Shown here: positions 42,984-51,822 of the stretch, piece after piece | Numbering within the stretch: the stretch's first letter is position 1 | Layout: every line of letters begins with the position of its first letter | NCBI GenBank assembly: GCA_029863275.1 | Contig: JAOTVS010000001.1 | Span: 1 to 64,000 of the forward strand | DNA length: 64,000 nucleotides | Source of the DNA: Candidatus Nitrosopumilus sp. | Lineage (GTDB): Archaea; Thermoproteota; Nitrososphaeria; Nitrososphaerales; Nitrosopumilaceae | Reading direction: 5' to 3' | The notes under the pieces: generated by a model | Told to the model about the DNA's origin: nothing | The model's input: the letters and a program-made list of their open reading frames with translations, nothing else | Database searches by the model: none | Position numbers and translations under genes: made by a program

Positions 42984-43265
42984 TTATAATTCTAATCCAA
43001 AAGATTGAGCGACATCTGCAAATTTTACATAAGATTCCAAATACTGTCTTCCTTTTGGAGTAATTACAAATGTATTTTTTCCATCAAATTCAATTTTATT
43101 TATTAGACCTGCTCCGGTCAAATTTGATAAGAATTTTGATAGTCTGGAATACGATAGATTAGCCTTTGAGAGCAAACTAGTTGTTTTAATTCCTTCTTGC
43201 CCTGACTGCTCAGTAGCAATTAAAAGATCTCCTACAATCTGCATGCTAGTCCTATACGATACCAT
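42984..43265 (-). CDS. Winged-helix transcriptional regulator
   Basis: A 93-residue archaeal winged-helix protein (HTH_45-like). The recognition region is ANLSYSRLSKFLSNLTGAGLI, the wing is NTFVITPKG and a dimer helix ends it (YLESYVKFADVAQSFG). It is clearly paralogous to the protein at 58.37 kb. An ATG two codons upstream is possible. Targets unknown. Confidence 0.82.
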   Translation of the reverse strand: MVSYRTSMQIVGDLLIATEQSGQEGIKTTSLLSKANLSYSRLSKFLSNLTGAGLINKIEFDGKNTFVITPKGRQYLESYVKFADVAQSFGLEL

Positions 43266-43344
43266 ATACAAAATAGCAAATATCCAGAATATAAGGGTAT
43301 TTTACTAAATTCAGATCAGATAAATATGCTCTAGCCTTGGTTTT

Positions 43345-43935
43345 TTGATATTGTCGTACCAGTCTCCTGTACCTTGGTTTGATAATTTTGTCGGTGTTGC
43401 TTACCGTTATTATGATTTAAGAATGAATGTAGTCCCCCTTTTCAAAAAAAGAAAAGAAGCAACTGATCTGTGGCATGATACGATAAATTTGTGGAACGAT
43501 CATTCAATTAAGATTAGATTTGTAGAATCTGATCAGGATTATTGGTTCATTATGGGTGCTGATTCGAGAAAACCTCAGTCAAATATTTCCTTTTTCAAAT
43601 TATTACCAAAATCAGAAAACTACGAACGATTCAAAAAGGGTCATGATGGTGAGGCATATTTACGATTAGGAATTTATGCTGAAAAATATTTGAAGGATGT
43701 AAAAAATGATGCTATATGCAATTGTGATCATACAGCTGAAGATCATGATAAAAATGATGAAGACGCTTGCTTGTATGAAATTTGTAAATGTAAAAAATTT
43801 AAAAGTTTTCAAATAAACTTATTAAAAAAGAAAAAAACTGTCACTGACATTGCATTTCTAGATGAAAAAGACATTAAAGATGACTCTCTTGCATGGAACT
43901 GTTTGAATGCAAACAAGTATTCAAAAATAGAATAA
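43345..43935 (+). CDS. Hypothetical protein with Cys/His cluster
   Basis: A 196-residue soluble protein with N-terminal aromatic-rich part (WFDNFVGVAYRYYDLRMNVV), a central acidic region and CNCDHTAEDH then CLYEICKCKKF, which gives six Cys/His ligands for zinc. The start is TTG (43345), with another TTG two codons later. It occurs divergent from the winged-helix gene. Not recognised. Confidence 0.62.
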   Translation: MILSYQSPVPWFDNFVGVAYRYYDLRMNVVPLFKKRKEATDLWHDTINLWNDHSIKIRFVESDQDYWFIMGADSRKPQSNISFFKLLPKSENYERFKKGHDGEAYLRLGIYAEKYLKDVKNDAICNCDHTAEDHDKNDEDACLYEICKCKKFKSFQINLLKKKKTVTDIAFLDEKDIKDDSLAWNCLNANKYSKIE

Positions 43936-43937
43936 GT

Positions 43938-44135
43938 TTATTTTTTGCTTATTTGTGCATGGTCGCCTGGATAATAATCACTTATTTTTTTTGAATAACA
44001 ATCTCCACATAGTACTCCTTCAAGTCCCCATCCTTCCATAGGATTGTAATAAATTGAAATCTCTTTACTGCAAATTGTGCATTTGTGTTTAGATCCCAAA
44101 GTACCGACAGTTTTTTTAATCGATATAAAAAACAT
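43938..44135 (-). CDS. Small zinc-finger protein
   Basis: A 65-residue protein with KCTICSKEI and LCGDCYSKKI, two CxxC knuckles about 22 residues apart, and an aromatic linker (YYNPMEGWGLEG). The likely fold is a single zinc ribbon. Convergent with the previous gene. Role unknown. Confidence 0.65.
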   Translation of the reverse strand: MFFISIKKTVGTLGSKHKCTICSKEISIYYNPMEGWGLEGVLCGDCYSKKISDYYPGDHAQISKK

Positions 44136-44257
44136 TCTAGTTTTAGAAGTAAATTAAAAAAATCATGTTAAATACCACTTACTATTATGACATTTAGGTA
44201 GGTAGTCTGGCCAATGTAAACCTCCTGCAAGATTTTTACTTGGTTGGACTTCTACCT

Positions 44258-46009
44258 TTAAAATAAATTATCTACCAGTTTTTTCAAGGATGAGATTTCT
44301 TCTTCTTCACGTGTAATTTTCTTATCTAATACTCTAAGCATACTGTCATTCCAAACATGTTGTGAGAAAAAATTATGTTTGGTATTGGCTAGTTCAATTT
44401 CATCTTCCACAATAGTATCTTCTAGGAATTTTGTAACTATGATATCTGTAACTTTGAGAATTCTAGAATTTAGTTTAAAGCTACGAAATATTGGTTCAAG
44501 TTTTACAGAGTCTTTTTTAAAATCCCCTTTCGTTTCTAGGATTTTTTTATACATAATTCTAAAGTATACTGCAACATAAAACAATGTGGCATATCTTTTA
44601 GTTTTATGCCCTCCTTTTTTTCCATATTTCATTACTTTTTTGGAATATTCTTTTACAAGATACGGATATAGTAAATTCTTGTAGTCATCCTTGAGATTAT
44701 CATTAAAGACATCATCATATTTACTTCCACGAGGAAGAAATTGCGCAGGGGAACTATAGGCTTCAGTGGGTCGTTGTTCTATTCCTGCAACAAGAACCTG
44801 AATTGCATCTTTGGCAACAATAACTTTTTTGTGGTTATCGGGAAGATATTTGTTGTATGCCAAATCTCCCTCATATTCTAATTGTTCTGATTTTGTTTTA
44901 GTATCAAAAGACCCTGCTTGAATTTCATAAAAGTAACCACAATTTTTTAATTGAGATTTAATCGATTTATGAAAATCCATTAATGATACTAGATCCTTTC
45001 CTCTTACAGAATTTTGAGAATTTCGATATTTTGTAATGTTATTTTGCTCTTGCTCATCATCAGCTTTGATTATAGTAACTGTCATAGAACCATTCATGTT
45101 TTTTGTTCGTTTAGCATGATCAACAATTGAATTAGATGTCTGTGCCCCATTTACAATTTGAGGTGCATAAAGTTTAATGGTGTTTTCTCCTAATTCTTCA
45201 AAATCATTAACTACAATTGTAATTCCATTATTGTAAAAGAAAAATTTACCTGGATTATTTTGTAATGTTTCTCGTAATCCTTTATTTACAGTAGTCTTAA
45301 ACTGCATCCATTGCCTTATGTTTGATTCAAAAACATAATCCTTATTTTTACCAACAAAATCAGTAAGTTCTCTTAGTTTTATGACTCCCAAAATAGTATT
45401 ATCATAACGCAACATTTTTTCTAATTTTATGGAGGATTTTTTACCTGCCGCTGGTTTTTTTATTCTGTCCCATAACTTTTGAATAATTTTTTCAATATCT
45501 AAAATTTCAACTATTTCATCAGAATAGTCAACTTTTTGATCAGTTACATAACAACATTTTATTTTCAAATTTTTTTCTTTAATTTTTGTTACAAGCTGGG
45601 CCAACTCTGGTCTCATTTTAGCAACATCTTTTCCTAAAAGACGTTGTGTATCTTCTTTGAATTTGGCAATTGCTTCTAGAGAATGCGATGTCCCATATTT
45701 GGATTGAAATAATCTAATAGTATTATCTGAAAAATCTACAGGCAGATAGGCATCTATTCCAAGATCATTGGCTCCATCTACAATTGCATCTGCAGCATCA
45801 TCCTCTGTTGCTTCATATACTCTTGTAAGTACCCATTGAAGAAAATTATTTCCTTTCTCCACTTCACTTTTAGAATTCTCTGCATTTTCTCTAATGTTAT
45901 CTACAACATTTTCTGAAAAACCTTCCAAAGGAGGAGTAGATTTTTTCTCAATTAATAGTGCTTGAGATCCTGGAATGTATTCTAACAGACCGCTTTCATT
46001 TTGAGCCAA
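44258..46009 (-). CDS. AIPR-family protein with nuclease-like N-terminus
   Basis: A 583-residue protein of the AIPR (abortive infection phage resistance) family. The family core is at about residues 245-300: PGKFFFYNNGITIVV and PQIVNGAQTSNSI. Before it, residues 65-105 read DAAD, NDLGIDAYLPV and IRLFQSKYG, the D-x(n)-QxK pattern of an Mrr-like PD-(D/E)xK nuclease. The protein is therefore probably a single-protein defence nuclease. It stands alone, with no methylase or toxin beside it. A perfect palindrome overlaps its upstream control region. Confidence 0.82.
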   Translation of the reverse strand: MAQNESGLLEYIPGSQALLIEKKSTPPLEGFSENVVDNIRENAENSKSEVEKGNNFLQWVLTRVYEATEDDAADAIVDGANDLGIDAYLPVDFSDNTIRLFQSKYGTSHSLEAIAKFKEDTQRLLGKDVAKMRPELAQLVTKIKEKNLKIKCCYVTDQKVDYSDEIVEILDIEKIIQKLWDRIKKPAAGKKSSIKLEKMLRYDNTILGVIKLRELTDFVGKNKDYVFESNIRQWMQFKTTVNKGLRETLQNNPGKFFFYNNGITIVVNDFEELGENTIKLYAPQIVNGAQTSNSIVDHAKRTKNMNGSMTVTIIKADDEQEQNNITKYRNSQNSVRGKDLVSLMDFHKSIKSQLKNCGYFYEIQAGSFDTKTKSEQLEYEGDLAYNKYLPDNHKKVIVAKDAIQVLVAGIEQRPTEAYSSPAQFLPRGSKYDDVFNDNLKDDYKNLLYPYLVKEYSKKVMKYGKKGGHKTKRYATLFYVAVYFRIMYKKILETKGDFKKDSVKLEPIFRSFKLNSRILKVTDIIVTKFLEDTIVEDEIELANTKHNFFSQHVWNDSMLRVLDKKITREEEEISSLKKLVDNLF

Positions 46010-46045
46010 ACAATTGCTTTAATATGTTATATATTTAGAGAATCT

Positions 46046-46063
46046 GGTAATTACATAATTACC
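46046..46063. promoter_or_regulatory. 18-bp palindrome upstream of AIPR gene (operator candidate)
   Basis: GGTAATTA-CA-TAATTACC is a perfect inverted repeat 37-54 bases before the AIPR ATG. A TATA-like ATATATAA (minus strand, near 46030) lies between it and the gene. The position just upstream of the TATA box fits a regulator site. Confidence 0.55.
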
Positions 46064-46153
46064 GGTGACGAAAAAACCTAATGATTTTGAATGGTTTGTA
46101 GAAAAAAACTTCTTTTGTTAATTGAATTTTGAAGATATTTTCTGAAATTACAT

Positions 46154-46190
46154 GTGTTGGAGGATATCTGGTAAAGTTTAGAGTTTGATA
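46154..46190 (+). repeat. Dispersed intergenic repeat, copy 1
   Basis: GTGTTGGAGGATATCT followed by GGTAAAGTTTAGAG; first member of the six-copy family of 46.1-49.3 kb. Confidence 0.7.
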
Positions 46191-46298
46191 ATAACCTTGA
46201 AATTATTTTTTGGGAAATGTGGGTATTATCAATTCTTTCAAATAGCAGATGGTACAAAAAACAACATGGTAAAAATTTCAATAAACAAAGAGTGGAGT

Positions 46299-46373
46299 AT
46301 GAATAGCAAGCTAGCGGTTATTGGTTTGATAGGTAGTATAGCTATGATTATTGCCGTAGTTTTACTAAATTAA
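46299..46373 (+). CDS. 24-residue single-span membrane protein
   Basis: The ORF from ATG 46299 encodes MNSKLAVIGLIGSIAMIIAV, then VLLN and a stop. GGAG lies seven bases upstream as a possible ribosome-binding site. An in-frame ATG at 46266 would add 11 residues. It is one membrane helix, like the tiny genes at 14997 and 18578. Function unknown. Confidence 0.45.
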   Translation: MNSKLAVIGLIGSIAMIIAVVLLN

Positions 46374-46420
46374 TCTAGTTTTTAATCATGATTTCAAAAT
46401 TTTTTATTGCAAGGATTCTC

Positions 46421-46452
46421 GGTGCTGAATTTATCTATTCAAACTTCGAACA
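46421..46452 (+). repeat. Dispersed intergenic repeat, copy 2 (degenerate)
   Basis: GGTGCTGAATTTATCTATTC then AAACTTCGAAC; it aligns with copy 5 with several substitutions. Weakest member. Confidence 0.4.
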
Positions 46453-46553
46453 AACAGAGATTAATTCTATTTTCTTTTTATTTCCAAAAAATCAAGTTTT
46501 AAAAATTGAAACTTAAAACCAAAAGTTATTAGTAACAAAAAAATTATTTTAAT

Positions 46554-47759
46554 ATGAAACAAATTCTATTAATCATACTTGTTTTTTCAGCTCTATCAGT
46601 TCTTGGACTTTCTTTATTTAATGACCAACAAGTAAGTGCAACATCTCACCAAACTGTTGATGTTGTTATTTCATTTAATCCAAACCCAGTAATTTTTGAG
46701 GATCCTTTTGAAATTTTAATGATGTTTAAAAATCCTGAAACCGGCGAGATTGTAAAGGATGTGGCTTTTGCTACTCGCACAAATTTTGGTTCTTTAAAAC
46801 ATAGTAACATACAAGAGAGGACAGTAAGTGCAGATGGGAACGCAAGAACCATTGCAATCTTAACTGATGATTGCTGCACAGGTTGGAATTTCGAAATTAC
46901 CGTGTTCGGTCTAGAAGGAAGAGAGGTGCCAACTCAAACTATTCTCATTCCCCTTAAGGTAGAGTTGGAAGAAACTGACTCTGATGATATCCCACAACGA
47001 GTTAGAGAAGATGCGGGCAAATGGGCCGGAAAGCAAATTGATGATTTGGCCTATGCTAACCACCTAGAGTATTTGATGGACAAAGGATTTCTAAATGCAA
47101 ATCATATTCCCAGTGAGTTTCCAGACTCTCTAAGACAAAAAGCTGGAAATTGGTTTCATGGCTCTATCAGTGACCAGCAGTATTTCGAAATTTTAAACGA
47201 TTTTTTAAGTGATGGCACTGCAGAACCAAAAAAGACTCCTGCAGAACCAAAAAAGACTCCTGCAGAACCTAAAAAGACTCCTGATCTAATTGTTGGGGCT
47301 CCATCAGAGACTGAAACAACAGTTTCTGGAATTTCTGAAGATGGTAAATTACGAGCAGAAATCATTGCAAGTAATCCTATCTCAGATGAAATAATGACCC
47401 TTGAGATAAAATTTAGGGATTCAACTGGATCTGTACAACAACATGCAAATTATGATCTTTTAGTATCACAAGCCGGTAAAGAGATTCTATCCGTTATTGG
47501 GGCACATGAACATAATGGCATTGGAATGCATTCTACTGCATCATTAGATTCAGATGATCAAGTTGACATCAAAGTAACCGTCCTTGGATTTGGGCTTCCA
47601 GATGATAAAGACAACTGGAGTGGACCAAAAGGAGAAATTTTGATGTTCAATGTAGTTCCTGAATTTGGAACTATCACTGCGATGATATTGGCAATAGCAA
47701 TGATTTCAATAATTATGGTCTCTGCAAAATCAAAATTAAGTATAATACCACGTATGTAA
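46554..47759 (+). CDS. PEFG-CTERM surface protein
   Basis: A 401-residue exported protein. A signal peptide (QILLIILVFSALSVLGLSLF) precedes a beta domain with DCCTGWNFEITVFG, a helical SHOCT-like region (DAGKWAGKQIDDLAYANHLEYL), three tandem AEPKKTP repeats near residue 225 and a second beta domain with HEHNGIGMHS. It ends VPEFGTITAMILAIAMIS with a basic tail, the PEFG-CTERM sorting signal of AOA, processed by an archaeosortase not seen in this window. It is probably an envelope protein; ligand unknown. Confidence 0.85.
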   Translation: MKQILLIILVFSALSVLGLSLFNDQQVSATSHQTVDVVISFNPNPVIFEDPFEILMMFKNPETGEIVKDVAFATRTNFGSLKHSNIQERTVSADGNARTIAILTDDCCTGWNFEITVFGLEGREVPTQTILIPLKVELEETDSDDIPQRVREDAGKWAGKQIDDLAYANHLEYLMDKGFLNANHIPSEFPDSLRQKAGNWFHGSISDQQYFEILNDFLSDGTAEPKKTPAEPKKTPAEPKKTPDLIVGAPSETETTVSGISEDGKLRAEIIASNPISDEIMTLEIKFRDSTGSVQQHANYDLLVSQAGKEILSVIGAHEHNGIGMHSTASLDSDDQVDIKVTVLGFGLPDDKDNWSGPKGEILMFNVVPEFGTITAMILAIAMISIIMVSAKSKLSIIPRM

Positions 47760-47760
47760 A

Positions 47761-47799
47761 GTGCTGAAGTATACCTAGTAAAGTTTAGAATTAGAAATT
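47761..47799 (+). repeat. Dispersed intergenic repeat, copy 3
   Basis: GTGCTGAAGTATACCT then AGTAAAGTTTAGAATTAG; starts one base after the PEFG gene stop. Similarity with copy 4 continues to the right (ATTAATTCTAT). Confidence 0.7.
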
Positions 47800-47834
47800 A
47801 ATTCTATATTTTCAAAAGTTAAGATCGATTTAAG

Positions 47835-48458
47835 CTAGTATAATTTTAAGCTGAGTTCTTCGCCATTATCAATAGGAATAGTGACAGTCCTAATGTTCGG
47901 AATTTTTTGTACGTGTTCAACATAGGATCTTGTAAATCTTTGAAATCTTTCTGGAAATAAAATGTTATCAGCACCAATAAATCCTCCAGGTTTTACCATT
48001 GGAAGAACGGCATCAAAATATTGAATGTATCTTTCCTTGTCTGCATCAATAAAAACAAAATCAAACAATTCAGCAGAACTTTTCTCGACATTAATTTGAG
48101 ATAACACTTCTAAGGCATCACCATGACGAATTTCAATCAAATCATAAAGTCCTCCCTGAACAAAATTTCTTTTTGCCCGCTCAATCTTATTTTTATCCTG
48201 ATCAATCGTTATGATTTTACCATCTTTTTGGTTTGATATAGCCTCAGCAAACCACATGGTAGAATAACCAGCAGACATTCCGATCTCAAGTATTCTTTTT
48301 ACATTCTTACTTTTTAAGAGAATATTATAAAAGATTCCGGTGTTTCTTCCAATAGATAATAGTTTTTCTGAATTTGGTATTTTGTAAGGATTTTCCTGTT
48401 CAAATTTTTCTTGTTTTTCCATTTTTCTTAGAATGTTTTCAATCTTAGAACCAAGCAT
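47835..48458 (-). CDS. SAM-dependent O-methyltransferase
   Basis: A 207-residue family 3 (catechol/caffeoyl-CoA type) O-methyltransferase. Motif I is ILEIGMSAGYSTMWFAEA, the metal-binding region is FVFIDADKERYIQYFD and the active-site loop is VKPGGFIGADNILF. It acts with a divalent metal on a catechol-like hydroxyl. The substrate in AOA is unknown. It lies convergent with the PEFG protein. Confidence 0.9.
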   Translation of the reverse strand: MLGSKIENILRKMEKQEKFEQENPYKIPNSEKLLSIGRNTGIFYNILLKSKNVKRILEIGMSAGYSTMWFAEAISNQKDGKIITIDQDKNKIERAKRNFVQGGLYDLIEIRHGDALEVLSQINVEKSSAELFDFVFIDADKERYIQYFDAVLPMVKPGGFIGADNILFPERFQRFTRSYVEHVQKIPNIRTVTIPIDNGEELSLKLY

Positions 48459-48547
48459 TACTTTGCAACTAATTACTATTCTTAAAACTATTTGTTCCTA
48501 GTAATTTTATTTCTTCAGTCTTTGCAGGTACCAATAGTGTAGTTAAT

Positions 48548-48586
48548 GTAGAATGTATATCAGGTAAATTTTAGAGTTAGACATTA
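48548..48586 (+). repeat. Dispersed intergenic repeat, copy 4
   Basis: GTAGAATGTATATCAGGTAA then ATTTTAGAGTTAGACATTAA; lies about 60 bases before the Cys-rich gene at 48645. Confidence 0.6.
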
Positions 48587-48644
48587 ATTTCTATTCTCTA
48601 AACTCCAAACGTTTAAGTTCATAAAATTTGTCGCAAATTCGATA

Positions 48645-48917
48645 TTGGGTTTTATTTGTAATAGATGTAATTGTGAATCTAATGAAGGAACAGACAGAAA
48701 ATTAATCTGTGAAGATTGCAAAATTCAGTTAGACCTACTTGACAAAGAGACAAGAGTGAATGATGAAAGAATCAAGAAATTAGAAGAACATAAGAAATTA
48801 GAATTGGAAAATCCAACAACAGAAGAAACAATGAGACGGATAGAATGGAATTTAAAAATGGAGTATAATAAACGGGATGGAATAATTAAGACTATTAATT
48901 CTAAAGATAAATTCTAA
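48645..48917 (+). CDS. Small zinc-binding coiled-coil protein
   Basis: A 90-residue protein whose start GFICNRCNCESNEG and KLICEDCKIQL form a zinc ribbon (CxxCxC and CxxC), followed by a charged helical tail (ERIKKLEEHKKLELEN). The start is TTG at 48645. It is flanked on both sides by members of the dispersed repeat. Not recognised. Confidence 0.6.
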   Translation: MGFICNRCNCESNEGTDRKLICEDCKIQLDLLDKETRVNDERIKKLEEHKKLELENPTTEETMRRIEWNLKMEYNKRDGIIKTINSKDKF

Positions 48918-48938
48918 ACCTTTTGGGAATGCCCTGTC

Positions 48939-48981
48939 GGTGCTGGAATTTTTCTAGTAAAATTTAGAACTAAATAATACC
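48939..48981 (+). repeat. Dispersed intergenic repeat, copy 5
   Basis: GGTGCTGGAATTTTTCTAGT then AAAATTTAGAACTAAATAAT; 21 bases after the preceding stop codon. Confidence 0.65.
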
Positions 48982-49010
48982 AAATTAATTAGGAAAACAA
49001 AAAGAAAGTG

Positions 49011-49130
49011 TCAGTGAATAAAATTACCCTGACTGTGGGGAACGCACTCTTGTTTAATTTCTCCAAAATCCCCTACTATACAACCACACATTAATTTCAT
49101 GGGTGGCTCGTTAAACGTTGATTCGCTCAT
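49011..49130 (-). CDS. 39-residue Cys-rich protein
   Basis: On the minus strand ATG at 49130 opens MSESTFNEPPMKLMCGCIVG, then DFGEIKQECVPHSQGNFIH and a stop. MCGC, EC and PH could bind a metal. The gene-free stretch around it (48918-49424) holds two dispersed repeats and nothing else I can support. It is short, so the call rests on the protein-like Cys pattern. Confidence 0.45.
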   Translation of the reverse strand: MSESTFNEPPMKLMCGCIVGDFGEIKQECVPHSQGNFIH

Positions 49131-49261
49131 ATTGTAGGCTTGCAAAATTTACTTAAAACACTAACGTAGAAATCATTCTTTGGAATTATCAGTATTTTTT
49201 CTGTCTTCCCAAAAATAATTCTCCAAACTTTGTGTAATAATATGGAATAGTATGACTAACT

Positions 49262-49294
49262 GGTGCTGGAGTATATCTGATAAAGTTTAGAGCA
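49262..49294 (+). repeat. Dispersed intergenic repeat, copy 6
   Basis: GGTGCTGGAGTATATCTGAT then AAAGTTTAGAG; about 130 bases before the subtilase start. Closest to the family consensus. Confidence 0.7.
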
Positions 49295-49424
49295 AATGAT
49301 CTTTTCTAATTTGTAACTTTTTTTCTTTAAAAAAATTCTTAACGCTTAAATCTCAACTAATTCTTGAATCATTACTTAGCTACAACACTAAAGGCTTAAA
49401 TCATAATTTTGAAATAAAAAACCA

Positions 49425-51563
49425 ATGAAATACATTAGATTTTTTAGCGTTAGCTTTATCATTACTATTCTTATTCTAAGTACATCTCTACCATATCAGG
49501 CAATAGCCCAAAAGGGAGGTCCTGATGTTATCCCAGGACGATACATTGTAATTTTAGAAGATGGTGTTACTCCTCAGGATGTGACCCGTGGTCATGGAGT
49601 CGTTCCAGACGTTGTGTATAGCCACGCATTAAATGGATTTTCAGGTCCTATCTCTCCAGTTGCTTTGGCAAAACTACAACAAGATTCTAGAGTTTTACAC
49701 ATTGAGCAGGATCAAAAGATGTACGTGTCTGCTCAAACCCTTCCAACTGGAATTGATAGAATTGATGCAGAACCTTCTTCACCAGGATACTCGTATGCAG
49801 GATTAGTAACTATAGCAATAATTGATACTGGAATAGATTTTGACCACCCAGATCTTAATGTTGTTAAAAAAGTCAATTGTGTAGGAAAAAATTGGAGATC
49901 TTCCAATTGCTCTGAAGGTACAGGAGATGATGGATATGGACATGGGAGTCATGTTGCAGGTACTGTTGCAGCCAAAGATAACAACATTGGTCCTGTAGGA
50001 ATTGTACCAGGAGCTGACCTGGTGGCTGTTAAAGTTCTAAATGATAATGGTTCTGGTTATAATTCTTGGGTGATTGCAGGGATAGAATATGTTACTAGTA
50101 CCAGAACAAATGGAGATCCCAATGATGATGTCGATGTTGCAAACATGAGCCTTGGGGGTGGATACAGTCAGGCTCTAAATAATGCCGTTGAAAATTCAAT
50201 TTCTGCTGGTATTGTATACGCTGTAGCAGCAGGAAATGAATCTAGGAATGCAGCTAACTATAGTCCTGCAAGTGCACCTAATGCTATTACCGTATCAGCC
50301 ATAGCAGACTCTAATGGTATGTGTGGTGGAGATGGTACCTCTACTAGTTATGGTACAGATGATACTCTTGCAACATTTAGCAATTATGGCAGCCTTGTAG
50401 ATATTGCAGCACCAGGTGTGAGCATATATTCAACTTACAAAAATGGCGGTTATGCGACTTCTAGTGGAACCAGCATGGCCTCTCCACATGTAGCTGGAGC
50501 TGCTGCATTAATTTTAGCTAATAATCCTAACTTTACTCCATCCCAGGTTCTTGCAACCCTTTTGAATAATTCAGTTCCTCAAGGACAAGCTTGCAATGGT
50601 GATGGCGATGGTGGTTTTTCAGAATCCACTGGCGATGGTAGCCCCGAACCACTTGTTTATGTTGGAAACTCAGTTACTCCAATTGTTGATGAAACAGGTC
50701 CAACACCTGTAATTACCACTTCAGAAACTAGCCCAACTAATGCTGTCCTAGTTCCATTCACCATAGACTTTGGTGAGGCAATTGAAGTCAGTACCTTTGA
50801 ATCAACTGATATTTCTGCACCTGGCGGTTCAGTACAAAATCTCATAAACACTGGTAATAATCAAAACTGGACATTTGAAGTTGCAAATACTGTTGATCCT
50901 TCTACACTATCTGTAAGTATATCGTCTAATTTACTAACTGATGCTATTGGTAATCCCAACTTCGCATCCAACATTGTTTATATCAATATAGACCGGACAG
51001 CATCTGATGCCCCATCAATTGATTCCCCAATTCCTCCTACCACTGATAACACTCCAACAATAACTGGTACTGGAGTAAGTGGCGAAACCATTACACTAAC
51101 ATCAAATCTTAATGGAAACATTGGATCTTCAACTATAATTAGCGGAAATTGGGCTATTACCACTTCAACATTACAAGTCGGATCACATTTCCTTTCAGCA
51201 ACTCAGACTGATTCTGCTGGAAATGTATCTCCATCATCTGGTTCTGTTAATCTTGTAGTAGAGGCCTTGCCAGGAGTTACTATAGAAGACATTTCTCCGT
51301 CCTCTGAATCAAAAGGAAATTCATATCCTTTAACCATCACTGGTAACGGATTTGTTTCAGGAGCATCAATTACGTTATCAAATGGAAGTGGTCCTACCCC
51401 AACTGTTTCTGGCGAAGTGGTATCTCTTGATGGAACTACCATTACCGCTATAATTTCAATCAAAAATGGTGGTCCACCAGATGGAAGTTCTTGGGATGTA
51501 ACTGTATCCAACCCTAATTCTTCTAGTGATACCAAAGTTGATGGATTCACAGTAACTCCTTAG
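49425..51563 (+). CDS. Secreted subtilisin-like protease (S8)
   Basis: A 712-residue exported serine protease. Signal peptide to about residue 29, I9-type propeptide to about 105 (GRYIVILEDGVTPQDV), then the S8 domain with Asp134 (IIDTGID), His173 (GHGSHVAGT), oxyanion Asn271 (AAGNES) and Ser350 (SGTSMASPH). The C-terminal 290 residues are Ig-like modules: TGPTPVITTSETSPTNA with SDISAPGG-like repeats, a Big-like TPTITGTGVSGETI, and an IPT/TIG-like end. All catalytic residues are present. No anchor follows, so it is probably released or attached through the Ig-like part. Confidence 0.94.
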   Translation: MKYIRFFSVSFIITILILSTSLPYQAIAQKGGPDVIPGRYIVILEDGVTPQDVTRGHGVVPDVVYSHALNGFSGPISPVALAKLQQDSRVLHIEQDQKMYVSAQTLPTGIDRIDAEPSSPGYSYAGLVTIAIIDTGIDFDHPDLNVVKKVNCVGKNWRSSNCSEGTGDDGYGHGSHVAGTVAAKDNNIGPVGIVPGADLVAVKVLNDNGSGYNSWVIAGIEYVTSTRTNGDPNDDVDVANMSLGGGYSQALNNAVENSISAGIVYAVAAGNESRNAANYSPASAPNAITVSAIADSNGMCGGDGTSTSYGTDDTLATFSNYGSLVDIAAPGVSIYSTYKNGGYATSSGTSMASPHVAGAAALILANNPNFTPSQVLATLLNNSVPQGQACNGDGDGGFSESTGDGSPEPLVYVGNSVTPIVDETGPTPVITTSETSPTNAVLVPFTIDFGEAIEVSTFESTDISAPGGSVQNLINTGNNQNWTFEVANTVDPSTLSVSISSNLLTDAIGNPNFASNIVYINIDRTASDAPSIDSPIPPTTDNTPTITGTGVSGETITLTSNLNGNIGSSTIISGNWAITTSTLQVGSHFLSATQTDSAGNVSPSSGSVNLVVEALPGVTIEDISPSSESKGNSYPLTITGNGFVSGASITLSNGSGPTPTVSGEVVSLDGTTITAIISIKNGGPPDGSSWDVTVSNPNSSSDTKVDGFTVTP

Positions 51564-51822
51564 AAAATCAAAACTTCCTAATTTAGAAAAATTCTTTCAA
51601 ATTACGCCTAATTGGTACCAAAACAATCACTAAAAACATTCTAATACTGCCAGACTAGCTTTACCAAACTAATTTTCTATGAATCCCTAAAACCAACAGG
51701 TTCAATCCCCGAAAACAACCCCTTATTTGAAATTTTGAATCATTTCATAAAGAAAAATGTTTGACATTTAAAGAGCAGAGTGAATACATTACGTAATAAC
51801 TTGGTTCTAAATGTGATGTGAT
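51564..51822. other. Gene-free stretch before the cupredoxin gene
   Basis: AT-rich sequence with no ORF that looks coding. TTACGTAA near 51792 is a short palindrome about 30 bases before the cupredoxin start and could be a regulator site. A T-arm-like GGTTCAATCCCC near 51700 has no matching tRNA body. Confidence 0.35.

Noticed and set aside
51690..51720. T-arm-like GGTTCAATCCCC suggesting a tRNA
   Set aside because: No acceptor, D-arm or anticodon arm can be paired around it; most likely chance.
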